Below, piece after piece: positions 20,078 to 28,995 of a stretch of DNA of 64,000 bases; positions within the stretch are counted from its first letter, which is position 1, and the number at the start of each line of letters is the position of its first letter. Position numbers and translations under genes: made by a program. The notes under the pieces are model-generated. The model worked only from the letters and a program-made list of their open reading frames with translations, was not told where the DNA came from and did no database searches. Source of the stretch: Microbulbifer agarilyticus (lineage in GTDB: Bacteria > Pseudomonadota > Gammaproteobacteria > Pseudomonadales > Cellvibrionaceae). The stretch lies in assembly GCF_020171345.1 (NCBI RefSeq), contig NZ_JAIUZM010000002.1, positions 186,001 through 250,000 on the forward strand, read 5' to 3'.

Positions 20078-20844
20078 TGGCGGCCAAGCGCGTAGCGCTA
20101 GTGAGCATCTTCCCGGAGATGTTCGCAGCACTGACTGACTATGGTATTACCGGTCGGGCAGTTAAAGACGGTCTGTTGGAAGTGCGCTGCTGGAATCCGC
20201 GGGATTTCACCAGTGATCGGCATCGCACTGTGGACGATCGCCCCTACGGCGGTGGTCCGGGCATGGTGATGCTGGCCGAGCCTTTATCCCAGGCTTTGGG
20301 CGAGGCGCGTCGTTGGGCTGAAGAGACTGGGCCCGCCAGGTCTATCTATCTGTCCCCGCAGGGGCGACAGCTGGATCAGCAGGGCGTGGAGCAGCTCTCT
20401 CAATCGGGCAATCTGGTTTTATTGGCCGGTCGCTACGAGGGGATTGATGAGCGCATCGTCGAGTCCCTGATCGATGAAGAGTGGTCGATCGGTGATTACG
20501 TACTGAGCGGCGGCGAACTGGCAGCCATGGTAATGGTGGATGCGGTTACGCGGCTGATTCCAGGTGCGCTGGGGCACAATCTGTCTGCGGTGGAAGACTC
20601 TTTCGCGCAGGGCCTGTTGGATTGCCCGCACTATACCCGCCCGGAAGAATTTGCGGGCAGGTCGGTACCGGAAGTATTGCTCTCCGGTAACCATGAAAAG
20701 ATTCGCCGCTGGCGCCTTAAGCAGGCGCTGGGTCGGACGCAGCAGCGCCGCCCAGACTTGCTCGAAGCGTTGGCGCTGTCTCCGGAGCAGGCGCAATTGC
20801 TGGAGGAGTTTCTCCAGGAATCTGCACCGGATGAACAGGATTAA
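20077..20844 (+). CDS. trmD: tRNA (guanine-N1)-methyltransferase
   Basis: Methylates G37 of tRNAs reading CNN codons, preventing +1 frameshifts; a SPOUT trefoil-knot enzyme. The protein has 255 residues. [26 protein letters not shown] and [19 protein letters not shown] form the SAM-binding knot. Translationally coupled to rimM by a one-base overlap. Confidence 0.99.
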   Translation: MAAKRVALVSIFPEMFAALTDYGITGRAVKDGLLEVRCWNPRDFTSDRHRTVDDRPYGGGPGMVMLAEPLSQALGEARRWAEETGPARSIYLSPQGRQLDQQGVEQLSQSGNLVLLAGRYEGIDERIVESLIDEEWSIGDYVLSGGELAAMVMVDAVTRLIPGALGHNLSAVEDSFAQGLLDCPHYTRPEEFAGRSVPEVLLSGNHEKIRRWRLKQALGRTQQRRPDLLEALALSPEQAQLLEEFLQESAPDEQD

Positions 20845-20906
20845 TGTCGGATTCGCCGTGAGGCGAGAGTAATTCGGCGATCTAGCCGAGAGGCTACACA
20901 AAACCC

Positions 20907-20923
20907 TTTTGGAGAACTCCAAA
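20907..20923 (+). promoter_or_regulatory. Hairpin masking the rplS ribosome-binding site
   Basis: TTTGGAG-AA-CTCCAAA spans the GGAG ribosome-binding site and reaches the A of the rplS ATG. The inner pair must open, leaving about a five- to six-pair stem. Folding would hide the site, offering translational control of L19. The palindrome is direct; the control is inference. Confidence 0.4.
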
Positions 20924-21276
20924 TGACCAACAAGATCATTCAGCAGCTGGAACAAGAACAGCTGAAATCCGAACTGCCAGCTTTTGCACCGGGCGACACC
21001 ATCGTTGTTCAGGTGAAAGTAAAAGAAGGTAACCGTGAGCGTCTGCAGGCCTTTGAAGGTGTTGTGATCGGCAAGCGTAACCGCGGCCTGAACTCTTCCT
21101 TCACCGTGCGTAAAATTTCTCACGGCGTTGGCGTTGAGCGTACCTTCCAGACCCACAGCCCGCTGGTTGACAGCATTTCTGTGAAGCGTCGCGGTGACGT
21201 TCGTCAGGCTAAGCTGTACTACCTGCGCAACCTGACTGGTAAAGCTGCTCGAATCAAAGAAAAACTGGCCAAGTAA
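20923..21276 (+). CDS. rplS: 50S ribosomal protein L19
   Basis: Large-subunit protein at the 30S-50S interface. The protein has 117 residues, with the signature [20 protein letters not shown] and [11 protein letters not shown]. Last gene of the rpsP operon. Its GGAG ribosome-binding site lies in a small palindrome, and a strong intrinsic terminator follows 14 bases after the stop. Confidence 0.99.
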   Translation: MTNKIIQQLEQEQLKSELPAFAPGDTIVVQVKVKEGNRERLQAFEGVVIGKRNRGLNSSFTVRKISHGVGVERTFQTHSPLVDSISVKRRGDVRQAKLYYLRNLTGKAARIKEKLAK

Positions 21277-21290
21277 GTTTTTCTTGTTCG

Positions 21291-21320
21291 AAAAAACCGG
21301 AGCCTGGCTCCGGTTTTTTT
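21291..21320 (+). terminator. Rho-independent terminator of the rpsP-rplS operon
   Basis: AAAACCGGAG pairs with CTCCGGTTTT around a CCTGG loop, followed by a T7 run. Textbook intrinsic terminator. Confidence 0.95.
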
Positions 21321-21449
21321 ATGCCTGTTATTTTGCCTTCGATTTAGGGTTGTGCGCCCGGCATTGGCGTTTGCGGTGATTGTGTAGTAAAACGCGTCAA
21401 ACGCCCATAAAAGCGATAACGTTTGATCGGTTGGATGCCATACTGGGCT

Positions 21450-21478
21450 GGAACCTGCCCCCGTCGGGATGGTCAGAG
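21450..21478 (+). promoter_or_regulatory. Sigma-E-like promoter of dsbC
   Basis: GGAACCT (21450-21456), a 16-base spacer and TCAGAG (21473-21478) match the sigma-E consensus GGAACTT-N15/16-TCtgA with one -35 mismatch. It ends 52 bases before the dsbC ATG. dsbC is a known sigma-E target in E. coli, and rpoE lies in this window. Confidence 0.55.
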
Positions 21479-21530
21479 TAAAGATCTGGCGCGGGTTAAC
21501 CGTGACGAATAACACCGGAGTAGCTCCATC

Positions 21531-22286
21531 ATGAATTTTCTAGCCAAGCCACTGAAGCCTCTCGCCGCATTGGCTGCCACCGCCGCACTGTTGCTGGCGC
21601 AGTCTGCCACTGCTGTTGATGACGCCGTGGCGAAGCAGATTAAAGCCAAGTTGACGGCGGGTAATCCGGGCGCCAATTTCGGCGAGGTACGCGAGAGTGC
21701 AATGCCGGGGCTCTATGAGGTGGAGGTCAATGGCGGCAATGTCTTGTTTGTATCCAAGGATGGCGGTCACTTTATTGCTGGTGACCTGTTTGAGGTGACG
21801 CCTCAGCGGGTGGTTAACATCTCGGAGCAGCGTCGCGGTAAGAATCGCGCCAAGGTGATGGGCGAGCAGGACCTGAGCGAAATGATCGTGTTTTCGCCCA
21901 AAGGTGAGACCAAGGCTCATGTCTATGTGTTTACGGATGTCGATTGTGGCTACTGCCGCAAGCTGCACGACGACGTGCCCGAACTGAACCGCCGTGGTAT
22001 CGAGGTGCGCTACCTGGCGTTCCCTCGCGCTGGGCTCAACTCCGTGGGCTATCGCAAAGTGGCCACGGCTTGGTGTGCGGATGACCCCAACAAGACGCTT
22101 ACCGATCTGAAAAACCGTAAGAATGTGCCGCTCAAGGTGTGCAACGACAATCCGGTGGCCGCTCAATACAAGCTGGGCAATGAGGCCATCGATGTGCGGG
22201 GAACCCCGACCATCGTGATGGAAGACGGCACTGTAGTGCCGGGCTATGTGCCCCCGGAAACTCTGGCAAAAGCGCTGGGTATCTGA
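21531..22286 (+). CDS. dsbC: Thiol:disulfide interchange protein DsbC
   Basis: Periplasmic disulfide isomerase and chaperone, kept reduced by DsbD. The protein has 251 residues: a signal peptide ending near QSATAV, an N-terminal dimerisation domain, a linker, and a thioredoxin-fold catalytic domain. The CGYC active site is at 139-142 and the cis-proline in GTPTIV. A second conserved Cys pair (WCADDPNKT and KVCNDN) is present, as in DsbC rather than DsbG. Confidence 0.96.
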   Translation: MNFLAKPLKPLAALAATAALLLAQSATAVDDAVAKQIKAKLTAGNPGANFGEVRESAMPGLYEVEVNGGNVLFVSKDGGHFIAGDLFEVTPQRVVNISEQRRGKNRAKVMGEQDLSEMIVFSPKGETKAHVYVFTDVDCGYCRKLHDDVPELNRRGIEVRYLAFPRAGLNSVGYRKVATAWCADDPNKTLTDLKNRKNVPLKVCNDNPVAAQYKLGNEAIDVRGTPTIVMEDGTVVPGYVPPETLAKALGI

Positions 22287-22342
22287 TCCGCTAGGATCGC
22301 TTTCCGGTAGAAGTCTTTGAGGTGTTTGCCTCAGAGCGCGAG

Positions 22343-22369
22343 AAGGGCTGGCTTTTGCTGGCCCTTTTT
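22343..22369 (+). terminator. Rho-independent terminator after dsbC
   Basis: AAGGGC (22343-22348) pairs with GCCCTT (22361-22366), with TGGC/GCTGG repeats in the loop, followed by a short T tract. Confidence 0.7.
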
Positions 22370-22453
22370 AGTTTCTGGTTTTCCTGTCTGGCGGCACGTG
22401 ACGGCTAATGCTTAGTCGGCTTGCTCTTTTAGTGATCGGCTGGCGCAATTTAA

Positions 22454-22483
22454 TTGACATTTTCCCCCATATCTCAGTAAGGT
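22454..22483 (+). promoter_or_regulatory. Sigma-70 promoter candidate for hom
   Basis: A perfect TTGACA (22454-22459) is followed at 18 bases by TAAGGT (22478-22483). It lies 88 bases upstream of the hom GTG in a 285-base gap that otherwise holds the dsbC terminator and short TTAGTAG repeats. Confidence 0.5.
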
Positions 22484-22571
22484 TGTCGGCCTTTTTTCGA
22501 TTTTTACGCCAGTTATTGCGCTGTGTACCAGCTAGTTAGTAGTTAGTAGTAGTCATGCGCGGAGGGAAGTT

Positions 22572-23963
22572 GTGAGCGCATTCGCCGACGAAGCCACCAA
22601 GGTCTCAGAAAACTCTACATTTGCGGGTCGTGAATCCGCCTCGGATGCCCCTGCGCCTGCCGCAGTGAAAATTGGTATCTGCGGTCTCGGCACCGTGGGT
22701 GGCGGGACAGTCAATGTTATGACGCGCAACAGCGCGGAAATCGCTGCACGCTGTGGCCGTCCGGTCGAGATCGTGCAGGTTGGTGCCCGCCGGGATAATC
22801 CGGATTGCGATACCAGCAATATCAATGTCTCCCGCGAAATTTTTGATGTCGCCAACAATCCAGACGTGGATGTCCTGGTGGAGCTGATCGGCGGTACTAC
22901 CGTGGCGCGCGAGCTGGTATTGACCGCGATTGCCAACGGCAAGCACGTGGTGACCGCAAACAAGGCGCTGATTGCGGAACATGGCAATGAGTTATTTGCT
23001 GCGGCCGCCGCCAAGGGCGTGACCATCGCTTACGAAGCTGCAGTGGCAGGCGGTATCCCCATTATCAAATCCCTGCGCGAAGGCCTGGCCGGCAACCGCA
23101 TCGAGTGGTTGGCGGGCATTATCAATGGCACCGGCAACTACATCCTGACCGAAATGCGTGAGAAAGGGCGCAGCTTTGAAGAGGCTTTGTCCCAGGCGCA
23201 GGCGCTGGGTTACGCCGAGGCTGACCCCACCTTCGACGTGGAAGGTGTCGACGCGGCGCACAAGCTGGTGATCATGGCGTCGCTCGCCTTTGGAATGCCG
23301 CTGGCCTTCGACAAGGTATTCACCGAGGGAATCAGCGGTGTCGCCAAAGAAGATATTCAGTACGCAGACGAGTTGGGTTACCGCATCAAGCATCTCGGTA
23401 TTGCCCGTCGCACCGCTGAAGGTGTGGAGCTGCGCGTGCATCCAACCCTTATTCCCGAGCGTCGCCTGATTGCCAATGTAAACGGGGTGATGAATGCGGT
23501 GCTGGTCAACGGCGACGCTGTTGGTCCTACGTTGTATTACGGTGCCGGTGCCGGTGCCGAGGCGACGGCCTCTGCAGTGATTGCCGATATCGTGGACGTA
23601 GCGCGTACCCTGAATGTGCGCCCGGACCAGCGCGTACCGCTTGCCGGGGTAACCCAGGAAAGCCAGGGTGACCTGGATGAAGTCCTGTCGATGGACGATG
23701 CGGAAACCAGCTACTACATGCGTATTTCCGCTTTCGACAAGCCGGGTGTGATGTCCAAGGTGGCAACCATCTGTAGCGAGCAGGGCATCAGTATTGAAGC
23801 GCTGATCCAGCACGAGCCTGCGGAGGGCGAGGAGCTGGTGCCGGTGGTACTGCTGACCAGTCGCGCACGTGAGGCCCAGCTGCAGGAGGCGGTAAGCCAG
23901 ATCGAGGCGCTGGATACGATTCAGGGGCCTGTGGTGCGGATTCGCGTCGAACCTCTAGGCTAA
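22572..23963 (+). CDS. hom: Homoserine dehydrogenase
   Basis: Reduces aspartate semialdehyde to homoserine in the threonine/methionine pathway. The NAD(P)-binding GLGTVG is at 38-43, the catalytic domain includes NGTGNYILTEM and GYAEADPTFDVEG, and a C-terminal ACT domain (about 380-455) suggests threonine feedback. The GTG start is fixed by a strong GGAGGGA five bases upstream. That gives 463 residues, with a 30-residue polar N-terminal extension absent from typical orthologues. Monofunctional: no aspartokinase domain. thrC follows. Confidence 0.97.
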   Translation: MSAFADEATKVSENSTFAGRESASDAPAPAAVKIGICGLGTVGGGTVNVMTRNSAEIAARCGRPVEIVQVGARRDNPDCDTSNINVSREIFDVANNPDVDVLVELIGGTTVARELVLTAIANGKHVVTANKALIAEHGNELFAAAAAKGVTIAYEAAVAGGIPIIKSLREGLAGNRIEWLAGIINGTGNYILTEMREKGRSFEEALSQAQALGYAEADPTFDVEGVDAAHKLVIMASLAFGMPLAFDKVFTEGISGVAKEDIQYADELGYRIKHLGIARRTAEGVELRVHPTLIPERRLIANVNGVMNAVLVNGDAVGPTLYYGAGAGAEATASAVIADIVDVARTLNVRPDQRVPLAGVTQESQGDLDEVLSMDDAETSYYMRISAFDKPGVMSKVATICSEQGISIEALIQHEPAEGEELVPVVLLTSRAREAQLQEAVSQIEALDTIQGPVVRIRVEPLG

Positions 23964-23985
23964 CCACCTGCCGCGACAACTCAAA

Positions 23986-24015
23986 CGCCGGCGAGGGGCC
24001 TCCCGTTCGTCGGCG
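23986..24015 (+). terminator. Hairpin between hom and thrC
   Basis: CGCCGGCGA (23986-23994) pairs with TCGTCGGCG (24007-24015) with one G-T pair and a 12-base loop, followed by CTTTATT. A weak terminator or attenuator between two genes of one pathway. Confidence 0.4.
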
Positions 24016-24052
24016 CTTTATTCATTAAGCTATTACGCCAAATCGAATTACC

Positions 24053-25444
24053 GTGAAATTTATCAGTACCCGTGGCCGTGCGCCGTCCTTGAGTTTTGCC
24101 GATACCGTTCTGACTGGTCTTGCCAGTGATGGCGGTCTGTATGTTCCGGAAAAATTGCCCACCTTCACCCGCGAGGAAATCGCGGAAATGGCCGGCCTCA
24201 GCTATGAGGAGCTGGCCTTCCGCATTATGTGGCCGTTTGTTTCCGAGGATCTGAGTGAAGAGGAAATGCGCGGCGTGATTGGGCGCGCCTACAGCAGCTT
24301 CCGTCACTCCGCCATTGCCCCGCTGGTTCAGACCGGTCACAACGAATGGGTGATGGAGCTGTTTCAGGGGCCGACCCTGGCATTCAAGGATTTTGCCCTG
24401 CAGTTCCTCGGCCAGCTGTTTGATTTGCTGCTGAAAAAACGCGGTGAAAAGGTCGTGGTGCTCGGAGCGACGTCCGGTGATACCGGTTCTGCGGCCATTG
24501 AGGGCTGCCGTCACTGCGAAAACATCGATATTTTCATCATGCACCCGCACAACCGTGTGTCGGAGGTGCAGCGCAAGCAGATGACCTCGGTGCTGTCGGA
24601 CAATGTATTCAATATCGCCCTCGAAGGTAATTTTGACGATTGCCAGAACATGGTGAAGGCGAGCTTCGCGGACCAGTCGTTCCTGCCGGACGGGCGCCGC
24701 CTGGTAGCAGTCAACTCCATTAACTGGGCGCGGATCATGGCCCAGATCGTCTACTACTTTCACGCGGCGCTGAGCCTTGGCGGGCCGCACCGTGCGGTCA
24801 ACTTCTCTGTGCCCACCGGTAACTTTGGCGATATTTTTGCCGGTTACCTGGCGCGCGGCATGGGGCTGCCGATCAACCAGCTGGTGATCGCCACCAATGC
24901 CAACGACATCCTGCACCGTTGTATCAGCGCCAACGATCACTCGCCGCAGCCGCTGGTGCACAGCCTGTCCCCGAGCATGGACATTATGGTTTCCAGCAAC
25001 TTCGAGCGCTTGTTGTTTGACCTGCATGGCCGCGATGGTGCGGCGGTAGCCCGCCTGCTGGCGGATCGCAGTGCACCGCTCAAGCTGGATGAAAGTGTTC
25101 TGGAGAGGGCGCGCACCCTGTTTGCGTCCGAGCGCGTGGGTGACCAGCGTACGGTTGAGGTGATCCGCGAGGTGTTTGAATCCACCGAGTACCTGCTCGA
25201 TCCGCATACCGCCATTGGCGTGGAAGCGGCGCGCAAGGCGCGAAAATCGCAGGCGGAGCCAATGGTTTGCCTGGCCACTGCGCACCCGGCCAAGTTCAGT
25301 GAGGCGGTCGACAAGGCACTGCCGGGTACCAAGGTGCCATTGCCGCACCATATGGCGGATCTGATGGAGCGGGAGGAGCGGTTACAAATCCTGCCAAACG
25401 AACTTTCTGCGGTACACGATTTCATCTCTCACGCACTCGGTTAA
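24053..25444 (+). CDS. thrC: Threonine synthase
   Basis: PLP enzyme converting O-phosphohomoserine to threonine. The protein has 463 residues. The PLP lysine is Lys112 in LAFKDFALQFLG; GATSGDTGSAAIEG binds the phosphate. It starts with GTG and lacks a clear ribosome-binding site, so it may rely on hom read-through. With hom it completes the last threonine steps; no thrB is in the window. Confidence 0.98.
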   Translation: MKFISTRGRAPSLSFADTVLTGLASDGGLYVPEKLPTFTREEIAEMAGLSYEELAFRIMWPFVSEDLSEEEMRGVIGRAYSSFRHSAIAPLVQTGHNEWVMELFQGPTLAFKDFALQFLGQLFDLLLKKRGEKVVVLGATSGDTGSAAIEGCRHCENIDIFIMHPHNRVSEVQRKQMTSVLSDNVFNIALEGNFDDCQNMVKASFADQSFLPDGRRLVAVNSINWARIMAQIVYYFHAALSLGGPHRAVNFSVPTGNFGDIFAGYLARGMGLPINQLVIATNANDILHRCISANDHSPQPLVHSLSPSMDIMVSSNFERLLFDLHGRDGAAVARLLADRSAPLKLDESVLERARTLFASERVGDQRTVEVIREVFESTEYLLDPHTAIGVEAARKARKSQAEPMVCLATAHPAKFSEAVDKALPGTKVPLPHHMADLMEREERLQILPNELSAVHDFISHALG

Positions 25445-25451
25445 CCCCCGC

Positions 25452-25479
25452 TTGAGCGGTGCCCGTGTCCGGGTAGAAT
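25452..25479 (+). promoter_or_regulatory. Sigma-70 promoter candidate for recJ
   Basis: TTGAGC (25452-25457), a 16-base spacer and TAGAAT (25474-25479) begin eight bases after the thrC stop and precede the preferred recJ ATG by 54 bases. Confidence 0.45.
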
Positions 25480-25533
25480 GGGGAGCTTGCCGGGGTGATT
25501 CCGGCCCTCCAGGAACCTGAGCGACCGGAAGCG

Positions 25534-27264
25534 ATGAACGCGATTATTCGACGACGGCCAGTGGATTTTTCCTCTGGCCGTTTTACGTCTTCTACCCCTG
25601 ATATTCTCCAGCGTGTGCTGTTGGGACGCGGTGTCCACAGTGAAGATGCGCTGGAGCATCAGCTTGCCCGCCTGCACAGCCCGGCGAATATGCGCGGTAT
25701 GGAAGCCGCGGTAGCGTTGCTGTCCGAGGTCATACGGAGCCAGCAGAAGATTCTGATCATTGGTGACTTTGACGCGGACGGTGCCACCAGTAGTACGCTC
25801 GCGGTGCTGGCGCTGGGCGCGCTTGGCGCGGGCCCGGTGGATTTCCTTGTGCCGAACCGGTTTGAGTTTGGCTACGGCCTGACCCCGGAAATCGTCGAAG
25901 TGGCCCGGGAGTACAACCCGGATCTTCTGATTACCGTGGACAACGGCATCAGCAGTATCGATGGTGTCGAGACCGCGCGCGCAGCGGGTCTCAAGGTGAT
26001 CGTTACCGACCACCATCTGCCCGGGCAGGAGTTGCCCAGGGCGGACGCCATCGTCAATCCCAATCAGCCCGATTGCGATTTCCCCAGTAAAAACCTGGCC
26101 GGTGTCGGGGTCATTTTTTACCTTCTGAGCCGGGTAAAGAGCGCCCTGCAAGCCGCTGGCTGGTTTGAGGAGACCGGCATTGCTGCGCCGAATATGGCGG
26201 AGTATCTCGACCTAGTTGCGCTGGGTACGGTGGCGGATTTGGTGCCGCTGGATCACAACAATCGCATTCTCGTGCACCAGGGGATCGCGCGGATTCGCGC
26301 GGGCCGTTGCCGCCCCGGTATCCAGGCACTGATGGATGTTGCCGGGCGCAATATTCAGCGACTCTCTACCGGCGATATCGGTTTTATTCTGGGGCCGCGC
26401 ATTAACGCGGCCGGTCGTTTGGACGACATCGGTACCGGCATTCGCTGCCTGCTCACTGAGGACCCGGAGGAAGCCCGGGAACTGGCGGTGGAGCTGGACG
26501 GCCTGAACCGCGATCGCAAAGCGATTGAGGCGGGCATGCAGCGGGAGGCCATGGCGGCCCTCGACCAGCTGCAGCTGGCGGAGGATGGACTGCCCTGGAG
26601 TTTGTGCCTTTACGACAGTGCCTGGCATCAGGGCGTGGTCGGTATTCTCGCCAGTCGCATCAAGGAAAAATTTCACCGTCCGGTGATCGCCTTTGCTGAT
26701 GGCGACAACGATCTGGTGAAGGGATCTGCACGCTCGATACCCGGGCTGCATATCCGCGATGCCCTGAGCGATGTTGCCGCAGCGCATCCGGATTTGATCA
26801 GCAAGTTTGGTGGCCACGCCATGGCCGCGGGCCTCAGCCTTCCGCTGGAAAACCTTCCGGCATTCAAGGAGGCGTTCGAAGCTGCAGTGCGCAATCGTAT
26901 CCAGGAGTCGCAGCTACAGGCGGTGATTGAAACCGACGGTGCACTTCACGAGGCTGAATTCACCATGGAAACCGCGGGGCTCCTGCGCAGCTGCGCACCC
27001 TGGGGGCAGGGCTTTCCGGAACCGGAATTTGACGGTGAATTTTTGCTGTTGCAGCAGCGCATTGTGGGAGAGCGCCACCTCAAGATGGTGGTCGCACCGG
27101 TAGATGCGCCGCAAAAAGCACTGGATGCCATCGCTTTTAACGTGGATACGGATATGTGGCCCTCCCAGGCTGAACGTGTCCATTTGGCGTTCAAACTCGA
27201 CATCAATGAATTTCGCGGTCGTCAGTCCTTGCAATTGATGGTCAGTCATATCCAGCCGGTTTGA
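25534..27264 (+). CDS. recJ: Single-stranded-DNA-specific exonuclease RecJ
   Basis: 5'-3' single-strand exonuclease for recombination and mismatch repair. From the ATG at 25534 the protein has 576 residues (577 in E. coli). Motif I DFDADG is at 78-83, the VDNG motif follows, and DHH is at 159-161. The C-terminal DHHA1 domain contains GGHAMAAG. The chosen ATG has CCGGAAGCG directly upstream; a GTG at 25495 would add 13 residues without family support. Confidence 0.97.
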   Translation: MNAIIRRRPVDFSSGRFTSSTPDILQRVLLGRGVHSEDALEHQLARLHSPANMRGMEAAVALLSEVIRSQQKILIIGDFDADGATSSTLAVLALGALGAGPVDFLVPNRFEFGYGLTPEIVEVAREYNPDLLITVDNGISSIDGVETARAAGLKVIVTDHHLPGQELPRADAIVNPNQPDCDFPSKNLAGVGVIFYLLSRVKSALQAAGWFEETGIAAPNMAEYLDLVALGTVADLVPLDHNNRILVHQGIARIRAGRCRPGIQALMDVAGRNIQRLSTGDIGFILGPRINAAGRLDDIGTGIRCLLTEDPEEARELAVELDGLNRDRKAIEAGMQREAMAALDQLQLAEDGLPWSLCLYDSAWHQGVVGILASRIKEKFHRPVIAFADGDNDLVKGSARSIPGLHIRDALSDVAAAHPDLISKFGGHAMAAGLSLPLENLPAFKEAFEAAVRNRIQESQLQAVIETDGALHEAEFTMETAGLLRSCAPWGQGFPEPEFDGEFLLLQQRIVGERHLKMVVAPVDAPQKALDAIAFNVDTDMWPSQAERVHLAFKLDINEFRGRQSLQLMVSHIQPV

Positions 27265-27306
27265 TGGTTGGTTGGTAGGCGCGTTTTTTATTTTGGAAGT
27301 TGTTGT

Positions 27307-28218
27307 ATGAAACAAAAACAGGCGAAAGCGGAGTTATTGCTGCTATTGGCGGCGCTGTTCTGGGGTATTGCCTTTGTACCCCAGAAAATAGCCATGGCAC
27401 ATATCGAGCCACTGGCGTTCAATGCGTGGCGTTTTCTTTTGGGTGGCTTGTTGCTGATTCCCATCGTCTACTGGTTGGGGGGGCGCAGGAATTCGAAACC
27501 TATGGAGGAGGGGGCTGCATCGATTGCCCGCTCGTGGCGTGATTGCTTGCCGGGCGGCGCGGTGCTCGGTTTCTGGCTTTTTCTTGGTGCGGCCTTGCAG
27601 CAGGCGAGTTTGATTTATACGACTGCAGGCCGGGCGGGTTTCATTTCTGGTTTTTACTTACTTTTGGTACCGATAATCGGGCTGTCCCTTGGGCACAAGA
27701 CCAATCGCTGGACCTGGGGTGGTGTTGCCCTGGCGCTAATTGGTCTCTACTGGCTCGCGGATTTCAGTGAAGAGACCCAGCTGATTGGCGACCTGATGGT
27801 GTTTGCTAGCGCCTTTGTGTTTGCGATTCAGGTGCTGTCTGCGGACTATCTGGTGCATCGCTACGATGCCCTGCGTTTGGCGGCGATTCAGTTTCTGGTA
27901 TGCGGCGTGTTATCGGCAATTGCATCCTTACTTATCGAGCAGCCCACCCTGCAGGCGGCCTGGGATGCGGCCTGGCCGATCGCGTACATGATGATCTTCT
28001 CCACCGCGATCGCGTTTACTTTCCAGTTGTTGGGGCAGCGCAATGCGGCGCCATCCCACGCCACTGTCATTATGAGTCTGGAGTCGGTGTTCGCGGTGGC
28101 CGCGGGCTGGCTGTTTTTGAATGAAATGCTCAGTGCGAAAGAGCTGGTGGGTTGTGGCCTGATGCTGGCGGGTATGTTTGTCAGTCACTATGGCAATCAC
28201 AACGGAACGCACCATTAA
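27307..28218 (+). CDS. EamA/DMT-family permease
   Basis: Ten-helix inner-membrane transporter of the drug/metabolite superfamily; substrate unknown. The protein has 303 residues with two EamA repeats: the first begins LLLLAALFWGIAFVPQKIA, and the second ends SLESVFAVAAGWLFLNE, a typical second-repeat signature. The ATG has GGAAG seven bases upstream; the frame is open 13 codons further 5' without similarity. It follows recJ by 42 bases and may be co-transcribed. Confidence 0.9.
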   Translation: MKQKQAKAELLLLLAALFWGIAFVPQKIAMAHIEPLAFNAWRFLLGGLLLIPIVYWLGGRRNSKPMEEGAASIARSWRDCLPGGAVLGFWLFLGAALQQASLIYTTAGRAGFISGFYLLLVPIIGLSLGHKTNRWTWGGVALALIGLYWLADFSEETQLIGDLMVFASAFVFAIQVLSADYLVHRYDALRLAAIQFLVCGVLSAIASLLIEQPTLQAAWDAAWPIAYMMIFSTAIAFTFQLLGQRNAAPSHATVIMSLESVFAVAAGWLFLNEMLSAKELVGCGLMLAGMFVSHYGNHNGTHH

Positions 28219-28292
28219 CGCTCCATTGAAGTTTGGTGAGCGTTTTGGAGCGGCTATTCGGTATTTGAGGTCGGCATTGGAGGTTTTGCTGA

Positions 28293-28919
28293 GTGATTGA
28301 TTTGTCTGTGTTGGCGGTATTCATCCCCACGTTTTTCTTTGTCTCGATTACGCCGGGCATGTGCATGACGCTGGCACTCACCATGGGTATGGCGCTGGGT
28401 GTCCGGCGTACTTTGTGGATGATGCTGGGAGAGCTGGCCGGGGTTGCCCTGGTGGCTGTTGCCACCGTAGTGGGGATTGCCGCGTTTATGTTGCAATACC
28501 CGCAGGCGTTCCAGTTATTTAAATATTGTGGCGCCGCGTACCTCGCCTATCTGGGTGTGCAGATGTGGCGGTCGCAAGGGCAAATGGCGTTGGTGGAATC
28601 GCCGGGCCAAATGTCGATGGCCATTCCGGCGCAGTCACTGGTGTCCCAGGGCTTTGTCACCGCGGTCGCCAATCCCAAAGGGTGGGCATTCTTTGTCGCG
28701 CTGCTTCCGCCATTTATCAGCCAGAGCCAGCCCGTGCTGCCGCAGATGGTGGTGTTGCTCAGTTTGATCCTGCTGATGGAGTTTGCGTGCATGTTGATCT
28801 ATGCCAGCGGTGGTTATAGCTTGAGTCGCCTGCTGCAGCGCGCCGAAAGCGTCAAATTGATGAATCGCATCGCGGGTACCCTGATGATGGGCGTAGGGGG
28901 GTGGCTCGCGCTAAGCTGA
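28293..28919 (+). CDS. LysE/RhtB-family exporter
   Basis: Inner-membrane amino-acid or metabolite exporter of 208 residues with six hydrophobic segments. The N-terminal FFFVSITPGMCMTLALTMGMALG is the LysE signature, and GFVTAVANPKGWAFFVALLPPFI holds the conserved NPK motif. GTG start with GGAGG nine bases upstream. Next to a DMT permease and downstream of threonine genes, an amino-acid export role is plausible but unproven. Confidence 0.92.
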   Translation: MIDLSVLAVFIPTFFFVSITPGMCMTLALTMGMALGVRRTLWMMLGELAGVALVAVATVVGIAAFMLQYPQAFQLFKYCGAAYLAYLGVQMWRSQGQMALVESPGQMSMAIPAQSLVSQGFVTAVANPKGWAFFVALLPPFISQSQPVLPQMVVLLSLILLMEFACMLIYASGGYSLSRLLQRAESVKLMNRIAGTLMMGVGGWLALS

Positions 28920-28995
28920 ACGTAAACCAGTAAGGAAACCCCCGACTCAACTGCGTCGAATATAGCGTGAGTGGGCAGAGCAAAGGAGAGCAAAC

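Noticed and set aside
23981-25351. 456-residue minus-strand frame opposite thrC
   Set aside because: Shadow of thrC, no similarity.
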